Positions 34,989 to 44,576 of a DNA stretch of 64,000 nucleotides are shown piece by piece. Source of the DNA: Lentzea sp. NBRC 105346 (lineage in GTDB: Bacteria; Actinomycetota; Actinomycetes; Mycobacteriales; Pseudonocardiaceae); the NCBI RefSeq assembly GCF_030269605.1, contig NZ_BSTQ01000001.1, positions 62,001 through 126,000 of the forward strand, read 5' to 3'. A program made the position numbers and the translations under genes. The stretch's first letter is position 1. Each line of letters begins with the position of its first letter. The notes below the pieces were generated by a model. The model was given only the letters and a program-made list of their open reading frames with translations, made no database searches and was not told the origin of the DNA.

Positions 34989-35318
34989 ATGGTTGGCGAG
35001 AGCGTGGTCCCACACGTCGAACACGGCGGCGAGCCGATGTTCGCGGACGTGGTCGCCGCCGACCTCGACTGGGTGCGGGCGGAGTTCGACGAGATCATGG
35101 CCGCGAACTTCCTCGAATCGTTCGTTCCACCGCCTCGCCGGCACCCGCGCGAGCGTCCTCGCCACCCGGCGTCACCGACTGAGAGGGCGACATCGTCCGG
35201 CCGGGAGTCCGGTGACCTCGCCCGGACGGCACGCAGAGTCGGCGCGCGGGAGCGCTCTCCTCCGCGCCCGGCATGCGCCACGGTCACCCCTCGACCTGAC
35301 ACCTCGAACGCCATGTAG
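34989..35318 (+). CDS. Small acidic/basic hypothetical protein
   Basis: 109-residue protein with a conserved-looking acidic N-terminal part (MFADVVAADLDWVRAEFDEIMAANF), followed by an Arg/Pro-rich disordered tail. The N-terminal pattern occurs in small actinobacterial proteins of unknown function. ATG at 34989 follows GGGAG; GTG at 34980 is an alternative. It is served by the strong promoter at 34912-34940. Confidence 0.55.
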   Translation: MVGESVVPHVEHGGEPMFADVVAADLDWVRAEFDEIMAANFLESFVPPPRRHPRERPRHPASPTERATSSGRESGDLARTARRVGARERSPPRPACATVTPRPDTSNAM

Positions 35319-35525
35319 GAGGTGATAGCGGGCAGGGCACGGCAGCGACCATCGTGGCCGCTCGCCCAGCATCCCGCCGGTTCCCGCCTCGACGCGACAA
35401 CCGGTCTGCGTCTCGTGACGCGACAAGGGCGACCGCCACGGGCCGGCACCGATCCACTCGGTGCGGCAAGCCGGACCTTGCCGGAGCGATGCACATCTGC
35501 AGATCTTCGAGTTGAGCCCGATCAC

Positions 35526-35557
35526 GCCCGCCACGGCCACCGGATGCCGTGGCGGGC
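35526..35557. terminator. Hairpin between small stress genes
   Basis: Perfect 12-bp stem (35526-35537 and 35546-35557) with an 8-base loop, in the 281-base gap before the gene at 35600. It may terminate the upstream transcript or form part of the next leader. Nothing else is evident in the gap. Confidence 0.6.
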
Positions 35558-35599
35558 ATCGGATCGTGCCGGGACGGCAACCGCGAAGGGGGAACACCC

Positions 35600-35815
35600 G
35601 TGATCGACCTGGACAAGCCGTGGAACGACGTGACCGACCAGCTGCGTCCCGCCTGGCCGGAGCTCAACGAGATCGAACCCGACGGTGTGCCCGATCGCGA
35701 CGACACCGCCGAGCTGGGCGAGGTGCTCGAGGCCGACCCCGCCGATGTCGCCGACCAGCGCCGCGTCGTGCCTCTGCCCGACGACGAACCGGACCCCGCC
35801 GGAGTCTGGACATGA
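35600..35815 (+). CDS. Small acidic hypothetical protein
   Basis: 71-residue very acidic protein starting MIDLDKPWNDVTDQLRPAW, with Asp/Glu/Pro-rich later sequence. No family is recognised. GTG at 35600 follows GAAGGGGG. It overlaps the next gene by ATGA and begins a short operon ending with a J-domain protein. Confidence 0.6.
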   Translation: MIDLDKPWNDVTDQLRPAWPELNEIEPDGVPDRDDTAELGEVLEADPADVADQRRVVPLPDDEPDPAGVWT

Positions 35816-36162
35816 GCCGTGCCGACCGGCCGGAACCAGGCGCCGGGGCAGGCTTGAGCACGGTGCTGGAGCAGGCCGCCCACCACGCGGTCGTCGAGTA
35901 CGCCGACGGGTGCCGCGCGCCCGATCTCGCCACGGCGCGCGCCGACTCGTGGCGGCTGATCCACCCGCTGGGCGCGATCAGCGATTTCACCGCCGCACCG
36001 GCGGCCTGCACCGGCGACCGTCCACAACGGCACGAGCCGCACTCCGACGATCACGCCGAACCGGCCCAGCGCGCCTGCCGCGAGGCCGGCACCGCGCTGA
36101 GCCACCTCAACGCCCAACTCCTCCCAGGCAGCGGACCTCTCGTCACCTGGCCGCGGAAGTGA
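35812..36162 (+). CDS. Hypothetical protein in DnaJ-like operon
   Basis: 116-residue soluble protein, partly helical (STVLEQAAHHAVVEYADGC..., AQRACREAGTALSHLNAQL). It is not recognised. Coupled by ATGA to the acidic protein upstream and 7 bases before the J-domain gene, so it is likely part of the same stress operon. Confidence 0.6.
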   Translation: MSRADRPEPGAGAGLSTVLEQAAHHAVVEYADGCRAPDLATARADSWRLIHPLGAISDFTAAPAACTGDRPQRHEPHSDDHAEPAQRACREAGTALSHLNAQLLPGSGPLVTWPRK

Positions 36163-36169
36163 CCAGACC

Positions 36170-36511
36170 ATGCCGGCGCACCGAGACCCGTCATCACCGG
36201 ACCCCTACCGCGTACTCGGGGTCCCGCGCGACGCCACCCCTGCCCAGATCCGCGCGGCCTACCGGGCACTTCTCCTCACCCTCCACCCGGACACCCACGC
36301 GGAGCCGGCCGACCCGGCACGGCTGGCTCAGGTGGTGGCCGCTCACGCCGAACTGCGCGACGCCGGTCGCCACAACACCCAGAACGCCGCGCCGCCCACC
36401 GGCACCCCGCCGGCTGCGAGCGGAGTCCCGATCCCGGTCCGCGTCCGCAGCTCCCGTCGTGAACGGCCGGACATCCGTGTGGGCCCGGTCCGCACCCACC
36501 TGAACGGCTGA
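36170..36511 (+). CDS. J-domain (DnaJ-like) protein
   Basis: 113-residue protein whose first 65 residues form a J domain: DPYRVLGVPRDATPAQIRAAYRALLLTLHPDTH, with the HPD tripeptide needed to stimulate Hsp70. It has no G/F, zinc or C-terminal substrate domains, so it is a stand-alone J protein with a disordered basic tail. It closes a three-gene operon in the chaperone-rich segment. Confidence 0.8.
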   Translation: MPAHRDPSSPDPYRVLGVPRDATPAQIRAAYRALLLTLHPDTHAEPADPARLAQVVAAHAELRDAGRHNTQNAAPPTGTPPAASGVPIPVRVRSSRRERPDIRVGPVRTHLNG

Positions 36512-36637
36512 CCGGACACGTAGAGGAGCCCCGCAACGGTGTGCGAACGCCAGCCGTGGTGGCATTTCCCAGAGCGGCCATTGTGGACAGAAGCAGGGCG
36601 ACTACGGCATCGGCACGGCGCCGGCGGTTGGCGATCT

Positions 36638-36757
36638 TCAGGTGGTGGCCGGTGTCTTGGGCGTAGCGACCGAACAGATCGTGCCGCGCGGGATCGTGGT
36701 GATTCGCCGAGCTTCTTCCCTGGCTTCGCGGATCGCCTTGATGTCGTCGACGGTCAC
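36638..36757 (-). CDS. Possible small protein (39 residues)
   Basis: GTG at 36757 with GGAAAGG ten bases upstream reads VTVDDIKAIREAREEARRI, then TTIPRGTICSVATPKTPATT. A charged helix is followed by a Thr/Pro-rich end. It could be a real small protein or a gene remnant. Evidence is limited to the ribosome-site spacing and composition. Confidence 0.3.
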   Translation of the reverse strand: MTVDDIKAIREAREEARRITTIPRGTICSVATPKTPATT

Positions 36758-36795
36758 GGGTTCAACGCCTTTCCGTTCGTCGTCTATCACGCTGT

Positions 36796-36807
36796 TTCAG
36801 CAGTTGC
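36796..36807 (+). promoter_or_regulatory. ArsR-type word TTCAGCAGTTGC before the CBS-BON gene
   Basis: The 12 bases match those at 34900 and 37997 exactly. They continue as TAAACTGA, giving the symmetry TCAG-N11-CTGA. The site lies 50-61 bases before the CBS-BON start. Confidence 0.55.
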
Positions 36808-36856
36808 TAAACTGACTAAGTCTGCAAGCAGCTCGCACGGACGCGGGAGGCTGGAC

Positions 36857-37522
36857 ATGAGCGAACCGAAGACCATCGATGTGATGTGCCGGAACGTCGT
36901 CACCGCGGTGCCTGACACGCCGTTCAAGGAACTCGTCGCCACCGTGATCGCTACCGACGTCCGCGACATTCCGGTCATCGACCCCATCGGCCGCCCGCTG
37001 GGCGTCGTGTCGGAGGCGGATCTGGCCACCAAACTGGAGTTCCACGGTGGCGCGATCCATCCGCCCTTGCTGGGGGGATCGCGCTGGCGGGCTCAGTGGC
37101 ACAAGGCCGCCGGTACCCGTGCCGGCGAACTCATGACGGCTCCGGCGGTGGTGGTCACCGGCGAGACCCCGCTGCGCACGGCGCTGCACGTCCTCACTGG
37201 CGAGCAGGCGAGCATGCTGTGCGTCGTGAACGAAGCGGGCACATTGGTGGGGGTGCTCAGGCCACATGACACCTTGCGGGTGTTCCTGCGCGGCGATGAC
37301 TGCATCCGGGCCGACGTCGAGCGGCAGTTGTTCGGCTGCGACCGCCGGTCATGCCGCGTCGCGGTTCACGTGGCCGACGGTGTGGTCACGCTCGAGGGAG
37401 CTCTCAGCGTGCGCAGTGCCGCCGAGCGGGCCGAGTGGACCGTGCGTGGTGTCCCCGGTGTGATCGCGGTGCGCAACAACCTCGATTTCGATGTCGACGA
37501 CCTGATGATCACCGGGTTGTGA
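36857..37522 (+). CDS. CBS-pair and BON domain protein
   Basis: 221-residue protein with two CBS motifs (VMCRNVVTAVPDTPFKELVATVIATDVRDIPVIDPIGRPLGVVSEADL; LMTAPAVVVTGETPLRTALHVLTGEQASMLCVVNEAGTLVGVLRPHD) that could bind adenine nucleotides. A C-terminal BON-like region follows (VAVHVADGVVTLEGALSVRSAAERAEWTVRGVPGVIAVRNNL). Similar proteins are hypoxia-induced in mycobacteria. GGGAGG precedes the ATG at 36857. The TTCAGCAGTTGC site upstream suggests control by the neighbouring ArsR. Confidence 0.85.
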   Translation: MSEPKTIDVMCRNVVTAVPDTPFKELVATVIATDVRDIPVIDPIGRPLGVVSEADLATKLEFHGGAIHPPLLGGSRWRAQWHKAAGTRAGELMTAPAVVVTGETPLRTALHVLTGEQASMLCVVNEAGTLVGVLRPHDTLRVFLRGDDCIRADVERQLFGCDRRSCRVAVHVADGVVTLEGALSVRSAAERAEWTVRGVPGVIAVRNNLDFDVDDLMITGL

Positions 37523-37539
37523 GCCTGCGACAGCCGGAC

Positions 37540-37908
37540 TCAGTCCTGCGCTGTGTTGTTGTGATCGACCGGCGCGGTGACGGCCGCGGTGCGCAGGCCT
37601 TCGAGCAGTTCCATCTGGCCGGAGATGACGCCGGTGAGGATGCGCCGGGCGACGGCGAGCAGTTCGGCGACGTGCGGGCTGGTCAGTGAGTAGTGGACGT
37701 TGGACCCTTCTTTGCGGGTGGTGACCAGGCCTGTGCGGCGCAGGACCGCGAGGTGCTGGGAGAGGTTGGCCGCTTCGATGCCGACTTCCGGCAGCATTTC
37801 GGCGACCGAGTGCTCACGCTGGCTGAGCAGCTCGAGTACCCGGATGCGCGCCGGATGGCCGAGTGTCTTGAAGAACTCGGCTTTGAGCTGGTAGAGGGGC
37901 CTGCTCAC
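37540..37908 (-). CDS. ArsR-family repressor 1 (Rv0081-like paralogue)
   Basis: 122-residue winged-helix regulator: PLYQLKAEFFKTLGHPARIRVLELLSQREHSVAEMLPEVGIEAANLSQHLAVLRRTGLVTTRKEGSNVHYSLTSPHVAELL. It shares most of this with the ArsR at 48060, including GQMELLEGLR near the C-terminus. No Cys metal site is visible in the HTH, so it may sense something other than metal. The GTG at 37908 has no own Shine-Dalgarno sequence and overlaps the stop of a 10-codon leader frame (37905-37937). A TTCAGCAGTTGC palindromic site lies about 90 bases upstream. Confidence 0.88.
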   Translation of the reverse strand: MSRPLYQLKAEFFKTLGHPARIRVLELLSQREHSVAEMLPEVGIEAANLSQHLAVLRRTGLVTTRKEGSNVHYSLTSPHVAELLAVARRILTGVISGQMELLEGLRTAAVTAPVDHNNTAQD

Positions 37909-37937
37909 CGCGGTGCCGTCCTGCAGGTCGTCGTCAT
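37905..37937 (-). CDS. Leader peptide coupled to arsR 1
   Basis: ATG at 37937 begins MTTTCRTAPR and stops at TGA, which overlaps the GTG of arsR 1 (GTGA). GGGAGGA stands 8 bases before this ATG, while arsR itself lacks a ribosome site. Ribosomes would therefore load at the leader and restart on arsR. The peptide contains one Cys. Confidence 0.55.
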   Translation of the reverse strand: MTTTCRTAPR

Positions 37938-37996
37938 GATGTTGATCCTCCCTGGTCGGTCCCCGAAGCGCCGAATCGGGATGCGCATCAACGCTG

Positions 37997-38028
37997 TTCA
38001 GCAGTTGCCGACTTTACTTAGTCGCCAA
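37997..38028. promoter_or_regulatory. ArsR operator upstream of arsR 1
   Basis: TTCAGCAGTTGC (37997-38008) runs into an inverted repeat TTGCCGACT-N6-AGTCGCCAA (8 of 9 arm positions pair). It sits between arsR 1 and pckG, about 90 bases before the arsR start, suggesting autoregulation. Confidence 0.6.
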
Positions 38029-38081
38029 TGGTATGCCGTGCCTGCGACCGAGGTGATCGTGGCGGCGACCCGCAGGCGCTC

Positions 38082-39895
<1,814 letters not shown>

Positions 39896-39899
<4 letters not shown>

Positions 39900-40660
39900 C
39901 GTGGGTCTCCTTGCGGGTGCCGTGGCGCTGCTGCGGCATCGGCGATCTGCGTGACGAGGGAGGGTTCGGGCCAGCGGGGAAGCTGGTGGCCGGATGGCGT
40001 GACCGCCGCGAGTGCCATTGCGCAGGCGTGCTGGACGTCGACGGTCAGCTGGATGAACGAGTCCTGGGTGAGCGCCCGGAGCAGGCCGGGTAAGGCGAGC
40101 AGCGGGTCGCGTCCCGGGTCGGGCACGATCACGGCCGGTGTGTCGTGTCGCGGCCAGGCGAACCGGCCGCCGCCGCCCACCAGGTTGATCACGGCGTCCG
40201 CGTCGGCGGCGATGCGCCGCAGCGGGAACACCATGGCGTCGCGGGGGTTCCAGGTGGTGATGTCGCCGATTCCGGCCGCCAGCAGCAGCGGGCACAACGC
40301 GGGCATCGTCCGGGCGCCCGCGATGACGATCCGGCTGGCCTCGGGTGCGCGACCGATGCGGGACAGGGTGTTGTGCACCGCGGCGGCCAGGGCGATCGCG
40401 GTGGTGTCCTGATCGGTGACGACCGGCAGTCCGGTGAGGGAGTCGCGCAGCCGCTGCGCCCGCTCGGGGGCGGTGCGCACCAGGACGACCGCACCGATGT
40501 CGGGCGCGAGGTCATGCAGGCCGTAGTCCGACGCGATGACGCGGGTCTCCAGTCCCGCCATGTCCTCGACGACGGACGCATACGTGCGGAGCACGCCGGA
40601 TGTGGCGCCGACTCCGCCGACCACCGCCACCACGTGCCCGGACCGGTCGTTCGTTCTCAC
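39896..40660 (-). CDS. Malic-enzyme-like NAD(P)-binding protein, reduced
   Basis: 254-residue protein resembling the nucleotide-binding half of malic enzyme. [22 protein letters not shown] parallels the PVFxDDxxGTA segment, [21 protein letters not shown] is a Rossmann-like strand/helix with GAR in place of GAG, and [23 protein letters not shown] matches the PGxxRGA region. Several catalytic positions of true malic enzyme are altered and the N-terminal part is short. It may be a regulatory or diverged enzyme. GTG start at 40660. It is coupled at both ends to its neighbours. Confidence 0.6.
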
Positions 40661-40857
40661 CAGGTGTGCTTCACGGGCTGCGCCGGGCTGACCCAGCCGC
40701 TGGTGTCGATGCCGTGACGCTCGGCCACATCGAGCAGGTCGCGGATCCGGGCTCCGTGCAGATGGATCTCGTATTCGTGGCCGGCCTGCTGGGCTTCACC
40801 GAGCGTCAGTACCGCCTCGGAGATCTTGTTCCGCAAGGTCGATTCGAACTCGTTCAT
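40657..40857 (-). CDS. Small hypothetical protein, first gene of the pckG operon
   Basis: 66-residue protein: a helical N-terminal part (MNEFESTLRNKISEAVLTLGEA), then HEYEIHLHGARIRDLLDVAERHGIDTSGW. Not recognised. ATG at 40857 follows GGGAG. It overlaps the malic-enzyme-like gene by GTGA. A CACTT-N12-AAGTG inverted repeat lies 42-63 bases upstream. Confidence 0.6.
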   Translation of the reverse strand: MNEFESTLRNKISEAVLTLGEAQQAGHEYEIHLHGARIRDLLDVAERHGIDTSGWVSPAQPVKHTW

Positions 40858-40898
40858 CGCTCCCGCACTCCCCTCGACTGCAGGTTCCATCATGTGCG

Positions 40899-40920
40899 CA
40901 CTTAATAAACTTCGCAAGTG
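40899..40920. promoter_or_regulatory. Inverted repeat before the pckG operon
   Basis: CACTT-N12-AAGTG with an AT-rich centre (TTAATAAAC), between the end of the Ehr operon and the 66-residue gene. It is a candidate operator or promoter core. It resembles the AT-rich ArsR sites elsewhere but lacks their 12-base word. Confidence 0.4.
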
Positions 40921-40956
40921 TTGTCCATGCGAGATCGGACACAGCGTGGTGTGCCG

Positions 40957-42438
40957 CTACAGGTCGTTGCCGGCGTAGGAGAGGTTGAAGCTCTTGTTGG
41001 TCAGGGGGAAGTCGGGAACGATCGTGTCGGCCAGGGCGACCGGTAGCGCGGGCCAGTTGAAGAAGCTGGGATCGACGATCTTCACGCGGGTCAGGGTGCC
41101 GTCGGGGGCGGTTTCGATCCGGTGCGTGATCATGCCGCGCCAGCCCTCCACGATGCCGACGCCGGATCGGCCACCGCCGCTGGTGATCGGAGCGGTGGCG
41201 GTCAAGCGGTCGCCGACCATGTCGGCGAGGCTGGTGATCATGGCGATGGAGGTGGCCATCTCCTCGGCGCGCACCAGGAATCGGGACAGCACGTCGCCGT
41301 CCGTGCGGGTGTGCTCGGGGCGGGGGAACTGCGCGGACATGAACGGGTGGTCGTGGCGGGCGTCGATGGTCAGGCCGCTGGCGCGAGCGACCACGCCCAC
41401 GGTGCCGAGATCGGTGGCTTGCGCGGCGGTGAGCACGGCGGTGCCGGTGAACCGGTCGGTGACCACGGTGTTGGACAGGGCGAGGCCGACCAGTTCGCCC
41501 ACGTCGGTGCCGATCGCGGCCAGTTCGGCGGGGCCGGGCAGTGCGGCCACCCTGGCGCCGCCAGGGTGGATGGCGCCGCGCAGCAACCGGTGTCCGGTCA
41601 CGCGGTCGTTGATCCGCAGCAGCTGTTCGCGTACCCGCTGGGCCTGGGCGTTGAGCACGCCGTAGGCGACGTCGTTGCACAGGGCGCCGATGTCGGTGAT
41701 GTGGTTGTAGAGACGTTCCAGCTCCAGCAGGATCGCCCGGATTCGTTGCGCGGCCGGAGGCACGGTGACCTGGTGGGCGTCTTCGACGGCCAGGCAGAAC
41801 GCGAGGGTGTGTCCGACGGTGGTGTCGCCACTGACGCGTTCGGCCAGCTCGATCGCGGCCTCGGGACGACGGCCCTGGAACAGCTTTTCGAGTCCTCTGT
41901 GGACGAACCAGAGGCGGGCCTTGAGGTTGAGGATGGTCTCGCCGACCACCGAGAACCGGAAGTGGCCTGGGCCGATCATGCCCGCGTGCACCGGCCCGAC
42001 CGGGATCTCGTACACACCGGGACCTTCCACCGTCCGGAAGGGATACGGGCCGTCGACGTCGCCGAACTGTGGCGGCTCGCCCGCGGCGGCGAGCATCGGA
42101 TACCAGCCCTGTGGCCAGTGGAAGTGGCGTACCAGTCGCTGGGGGAGCGGGTGGTCGGTGGGCACGATGCCGAACAGGTCGCGCATCTCGCGTTCGAAGC
42201 GCCCGGCGGGGAACGACAGGCGCGCCAGGCTCGGCACCTCCGGGTGGTCGCGGTCCAGCGGGACGTGCAGTTCGACCCTTCGGTCGGGCGCGGCCGCGAT
42301 GAACAGGTACACCGCCCGCAACCCGCCGGCATCGGGTCCGGCGTCGTCGTGCCCGGCCGCCAGGGCGAGCCGGAAGCCCTTTTCCAGCAACGATGTGGCG
42401 TGCTCGGGCAGTTCGCCGGCCGTGATCGTCGTGATCAT
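40957..42438 (-). CDS. hycE: HycE-like large subunit of an Ehr complex, no NiFe ligands
   Basis: 493-residue fusion of a NuoC-like domain (VELHVPLDRDHPEVPSLARLSFPAGRFEREMRDLFGI, residues 55-90) and a NuoD/hydrogenase-large-subunit domain. Where hydrogenases have RxCGxCxxxH it reads RVSGDTTVGH (201-210), and where they have DPCxxC it reads DPSFFNW (456-462). All four nickel Cys are absent, so it cannot hold a NiFe site. This corresponds to mycobacterial Rv0087 and the energy-converting hydrogenase-related (Ehr) class. It is the last gene of the operon and overlaps hycQ by ATGA. Confidence 0.9.
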   Translation of the reverse strand: MITTITAGELPEHATSLLEKGFRLALAAGHDDAGPDAGGLRAVYLFIAAAPDRRVELHVPLDRDHPEVPSLARLSFPAGRFEREMRDLFGIVPTDHPLPQRLVRHFHWPQGWYPMLAAAGEPPQFGDVDGPYPFRTVEGPGVYEIPVGPVHAGMIGPGHFRFSVVGETILNLKARLWFVHRGLEKLFQGRRPEAAIELAERVSGDTTVGHTLAFCLAVEDAHQVTVPPAAQRIRAILLELERLYNHITDIGALCNDVAYGVLNAQAQRVREQLLRINDRVTGHRLLRGAIHPGGARVAALPGPAELAAIGTDVGELVGLALSNTVVTDRFTGTAVLTAAQATDLGTVGVVARASGLTIDARHDHPFMSAQFPRPEHTRTDGDVLSRFLVRAEEMATSIAMITSLADMVGDRLTATAPITSGGGRSGVGIVEGWRGMITHRIETAPDGTLTRVKIVDPSFFNWPALPVALADTIVPDFPLTNKSFNLSYAGNDL

Positions 42439-43889
42439 CGTGTCACCACCAGGGTGTGCGTCGCGGAGTTCAGCAGGACCGGCACCGGTCCCGCGGCGAT
42501 GCCGAGTGCCGCGCACACCATCAAGCCGGCCAGCAGCACGACCGGAACCGGTGAGGCGGCGGGCACCGGATGATCGTGGGCTGCGCCGAGCAGCATCCGG
42601 CTGGTGTGGTTGACGAGCGCGGCGCCGATCACCAGCACCAGTACGAGTGCGAGGCCGGTCTGCCATGCCAGTCCGGCGGTGAAGGCGGCGCGGGCGATGC
42701 CCAGCTCGCTGGCGAACAGGCTGAACGGGGGCAGTCCGACGAGCGCCAGTACGCCCAGCCCGAAACAGCCGGCGAGGGCGGGGTGGCGGGAGGCCAGGCC
42801 GCGGACACCGTCGACGCGGCTGGTGCCGGTGAGCTGCAGGACCTGTCCGGCGCCGAGGAACAGCACCGCTTTGGCCAGACCATGGCCCAGCACGTGCAAC
42901 AGTGCCGCGGCCAGTGCCGCCGGGCTGCCGAGCGCGGCGCCGAAGGCGACCAGTCCGAGATGCTCGATGCTGGAGTAGGCCAGCATCCGCTTGTAGTCAC
43001 GGATCCCGATCAGCAGCGCCGCGGCGAGTGCCAGCGACGTCAGCGCCATGACGAGCAGGGCGGCACGGGCGAATCCGGTGCCCAGCGCACCGTCGGCGAT
43101 CACCTTGACCCGCAGGATCGCGTAGAACGCCACCGACAGCAGCACACCGGACATCAACGCCGACACCGGTGCCGGCGCCTGCGAGTGCGCGTCGGGTAGC
43201 CACGCGTGCAGTGGCGCGAGACCGGCCTTGGTGCCGAACCCCAGGATCAGCAGCACCACCGCGATGCGGGTGACACCGGGATCCAGCCCGTCGGCGTGGG
43301 CGGCGAGCGCGGCCAGATCCAGCCCGGCCGCACCGGGGGCGTGGGTGGACGCGAAGTTGAGCACGATGGTGCCCAGCAACGCGAGCGCGATCCCGGCCGA
43401 GCAGATCACCACGTACTTCCACGCCGCCTCGACCGCGGCGCGGGTGCGGCGCTGGCCGACCAGGAACGCGGTGACGATGGTCGTCGCCTCGATCGCCACC
43501 CACACCACGCCGAGGTTCGCCGCCAGCACCGCCAGCGTCATCGCGGCCAGGAACAGCTGCACCAGCAGGCTGTGCCGGGTGCCGGTGCGTGCCGTGGCGC
43601 GGCCGGCGTTGATCTCGGTCCGCAGGAAGGCGGGGGTGGCGGCGGTGGCCAGCACCGCGACCGCCGCGATGACCAGCAGCATGTAGGCAGACAGGGCATC
43701 GGCCCGCAGCAGTCCGGCCATCGCGGTCCGCGGACCGGACCGGGTCACCCCGGCGGCGAGCGTGACCGCGACCGCGAGCAGCAGGCCGGCGCTGACCGCG
43801 CTGACCCACGCGGTGGCGCGCCGCCAGCCGAAGAGGAGGTAGACGAGCGCGCCGAGCAGGGGCAGCACGACGGGAACCAGAAGCATCAT
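42435..43889 (-). CDS. hycQ: HycQ-like antiporter-type membrane subunit
   Basis: 484-residue member of the NuoL/M/N (Mrp antiporter-like) family with about fourteen helices. Key features are GVVWVAIEATTIVTAFLVG (Glu in helix 5), GFGTKAGLAPLHAWLPDAHSQAPAPVSALMSGVLL with the Lys and His of the ion channel, and YKRMLAYSSIEHLGLV. It matches Rv0086 in order and type. The start overlaps the hycP stop (TGATG). Confidence 0.88.
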   Translation of the reverse strand: MMLLVPVVLPLLGALVYLLFGWRRATAWVSAVSAGLLLAVAVTLAAGVTRSGPRTAMAGLLRADALSAYMLLVIAAVAVLATAATPAFLRTEINAGRATARTGTRHSLLVQLFLAAMTLAVLAANLGVVWVAIEATTIVTAFLVGQRRTRAAVEAAWKYVVICSAGIALALLGTIVLNFASTHAPGAAGLDLAALAAHADGLDPGVTRIAVVLLILGFGTKAGLAPLHAWLPDAHSQAPAPVSALMSGVLLSVAFYAILRVKVIADGALGTGFARAALLVMALTSLALAAALLIGIRDYKRMLAYSSIEHLGLVAFGAALGSPAALAAALLHVLGHGLAKAVLFLGAGQVLQLTGTSRVDGVRGLASRHPALAGCFGLGVLALVGLPPFSLFASELGIARAAFTAGLAWQTGLALVLVLVIGAALVNHTSRMLLGAAHDHPVPAASPVPVVLLAGLMVCAALGIAAGPVPVLLNSATHTLVVTR

Positions 43890-44551
43890 CAGTCGCGCAA
43901 CTCCCGCAGTTCGTCCAGATCGGTGTCGCCGAAGGTCTCCCGCATCCGGGAGGTGAGGATCTGCAGCACCAGCACCGCGAGGAGCACGTCCAGTGACACT
44001 CCGAGCTCCACGACGAGGCCGACGCCGGCGGTGGTGAGGAAGCCGACCGCGGTGATCCCGTTGTCCATCAACAGGAACCCGACCAGCTGTGACAATGCTC
44101 GCCGCCGGGTCACCAGCACGAAGAACCCGATCAGTACCACCGTGACGCCGACTGGGATCGCCTGCGTCGCCGCGGATGGTGACAGCGCCACGAGCGGCTG
44201 TGAGACCGCGTAGGCCAGCAGCGTCAACACCGCTGCGGCCAGCAGCGACGCCGCCACGTTCACCAGCGGCCGGGTCTCCCGTCGCGCTTCGCCCGCACCG
44301 GCCAGCGCCCGGCGTAAGAGGTGCGGCAGCACACCGGCGCGCAACACCAGCACACCGACTGCCACCGCCCAGAGCTCGGCCGAGCCCTCGCGGGTGGCCA
44401 GCACCGCGACCAGCGCGGCGAGCGCGGCACCCTGCACCGCGAACACCCGGATGATCACGGCTAGTTCCCGGCGCCACAGCACCAGGACCGCGGTCAGCAG
44501 CAAGCCACCGCAGGCCAGGTCGAGCAGCTGTACGTACAGGGTCTCGCTCAT
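43889..44551 (-). CDS. hycP: HycP-like (HyfE/NuoK-type) membrane subunit
   Basis: 220-residue hydrophobic protein with about seven helices. The latter half (GFFVLVTRRRALSQLVGFLLMDNGITAVGFL) fits the HyfE/NuoK-like proteins of hydrogenase and Ehr complexes. Position between HycD and HycQ matches Rv0085. ATG at 44551; a 25-base gap separates it from hycD. Confidence 0.83.
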   Translation of the reverse strand: MSETLYVQLLDLACGGLLLTAVLVLWRRELAVIIRVFAVQGAALAALVAVLATREGSAELWAVAVGVLVLRAGVLPHLLRRALAGAGEARRETRPLVNVAASLLAAAVLTLLAYAVSQPLVALSPSAATQAIPVGVTVVLIGFFVLVTRRRALSQLVGFLLMDNGITAVGFLTTAGVGLVVELGVSLDVLLAVLVLQILTSRMRETFGDTDLDELRELRD

Positions 44552-44576
44552 GGAGATCTCTTTCGGCGCAAGGGTT

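Larger units (their letters stand above)
36512..36856. other. Intergenic region before the CBS-BON gene
   Basis: 345 bases without a confident gene. It contains a possible minus-strand 39-codon frame (36638-36757) and the ArsR-type word at 36796-36807, close to the CBS gene. No insertion-sequence ends were seen. Confidence 0.6.

Noticed and set aside
40957..42438. Annotation of HycE as a working hydrogenase catalytic subunit
   Set aside because: All four nickel-ligand Cys are absent; Ehr-type subunit is the supported call.
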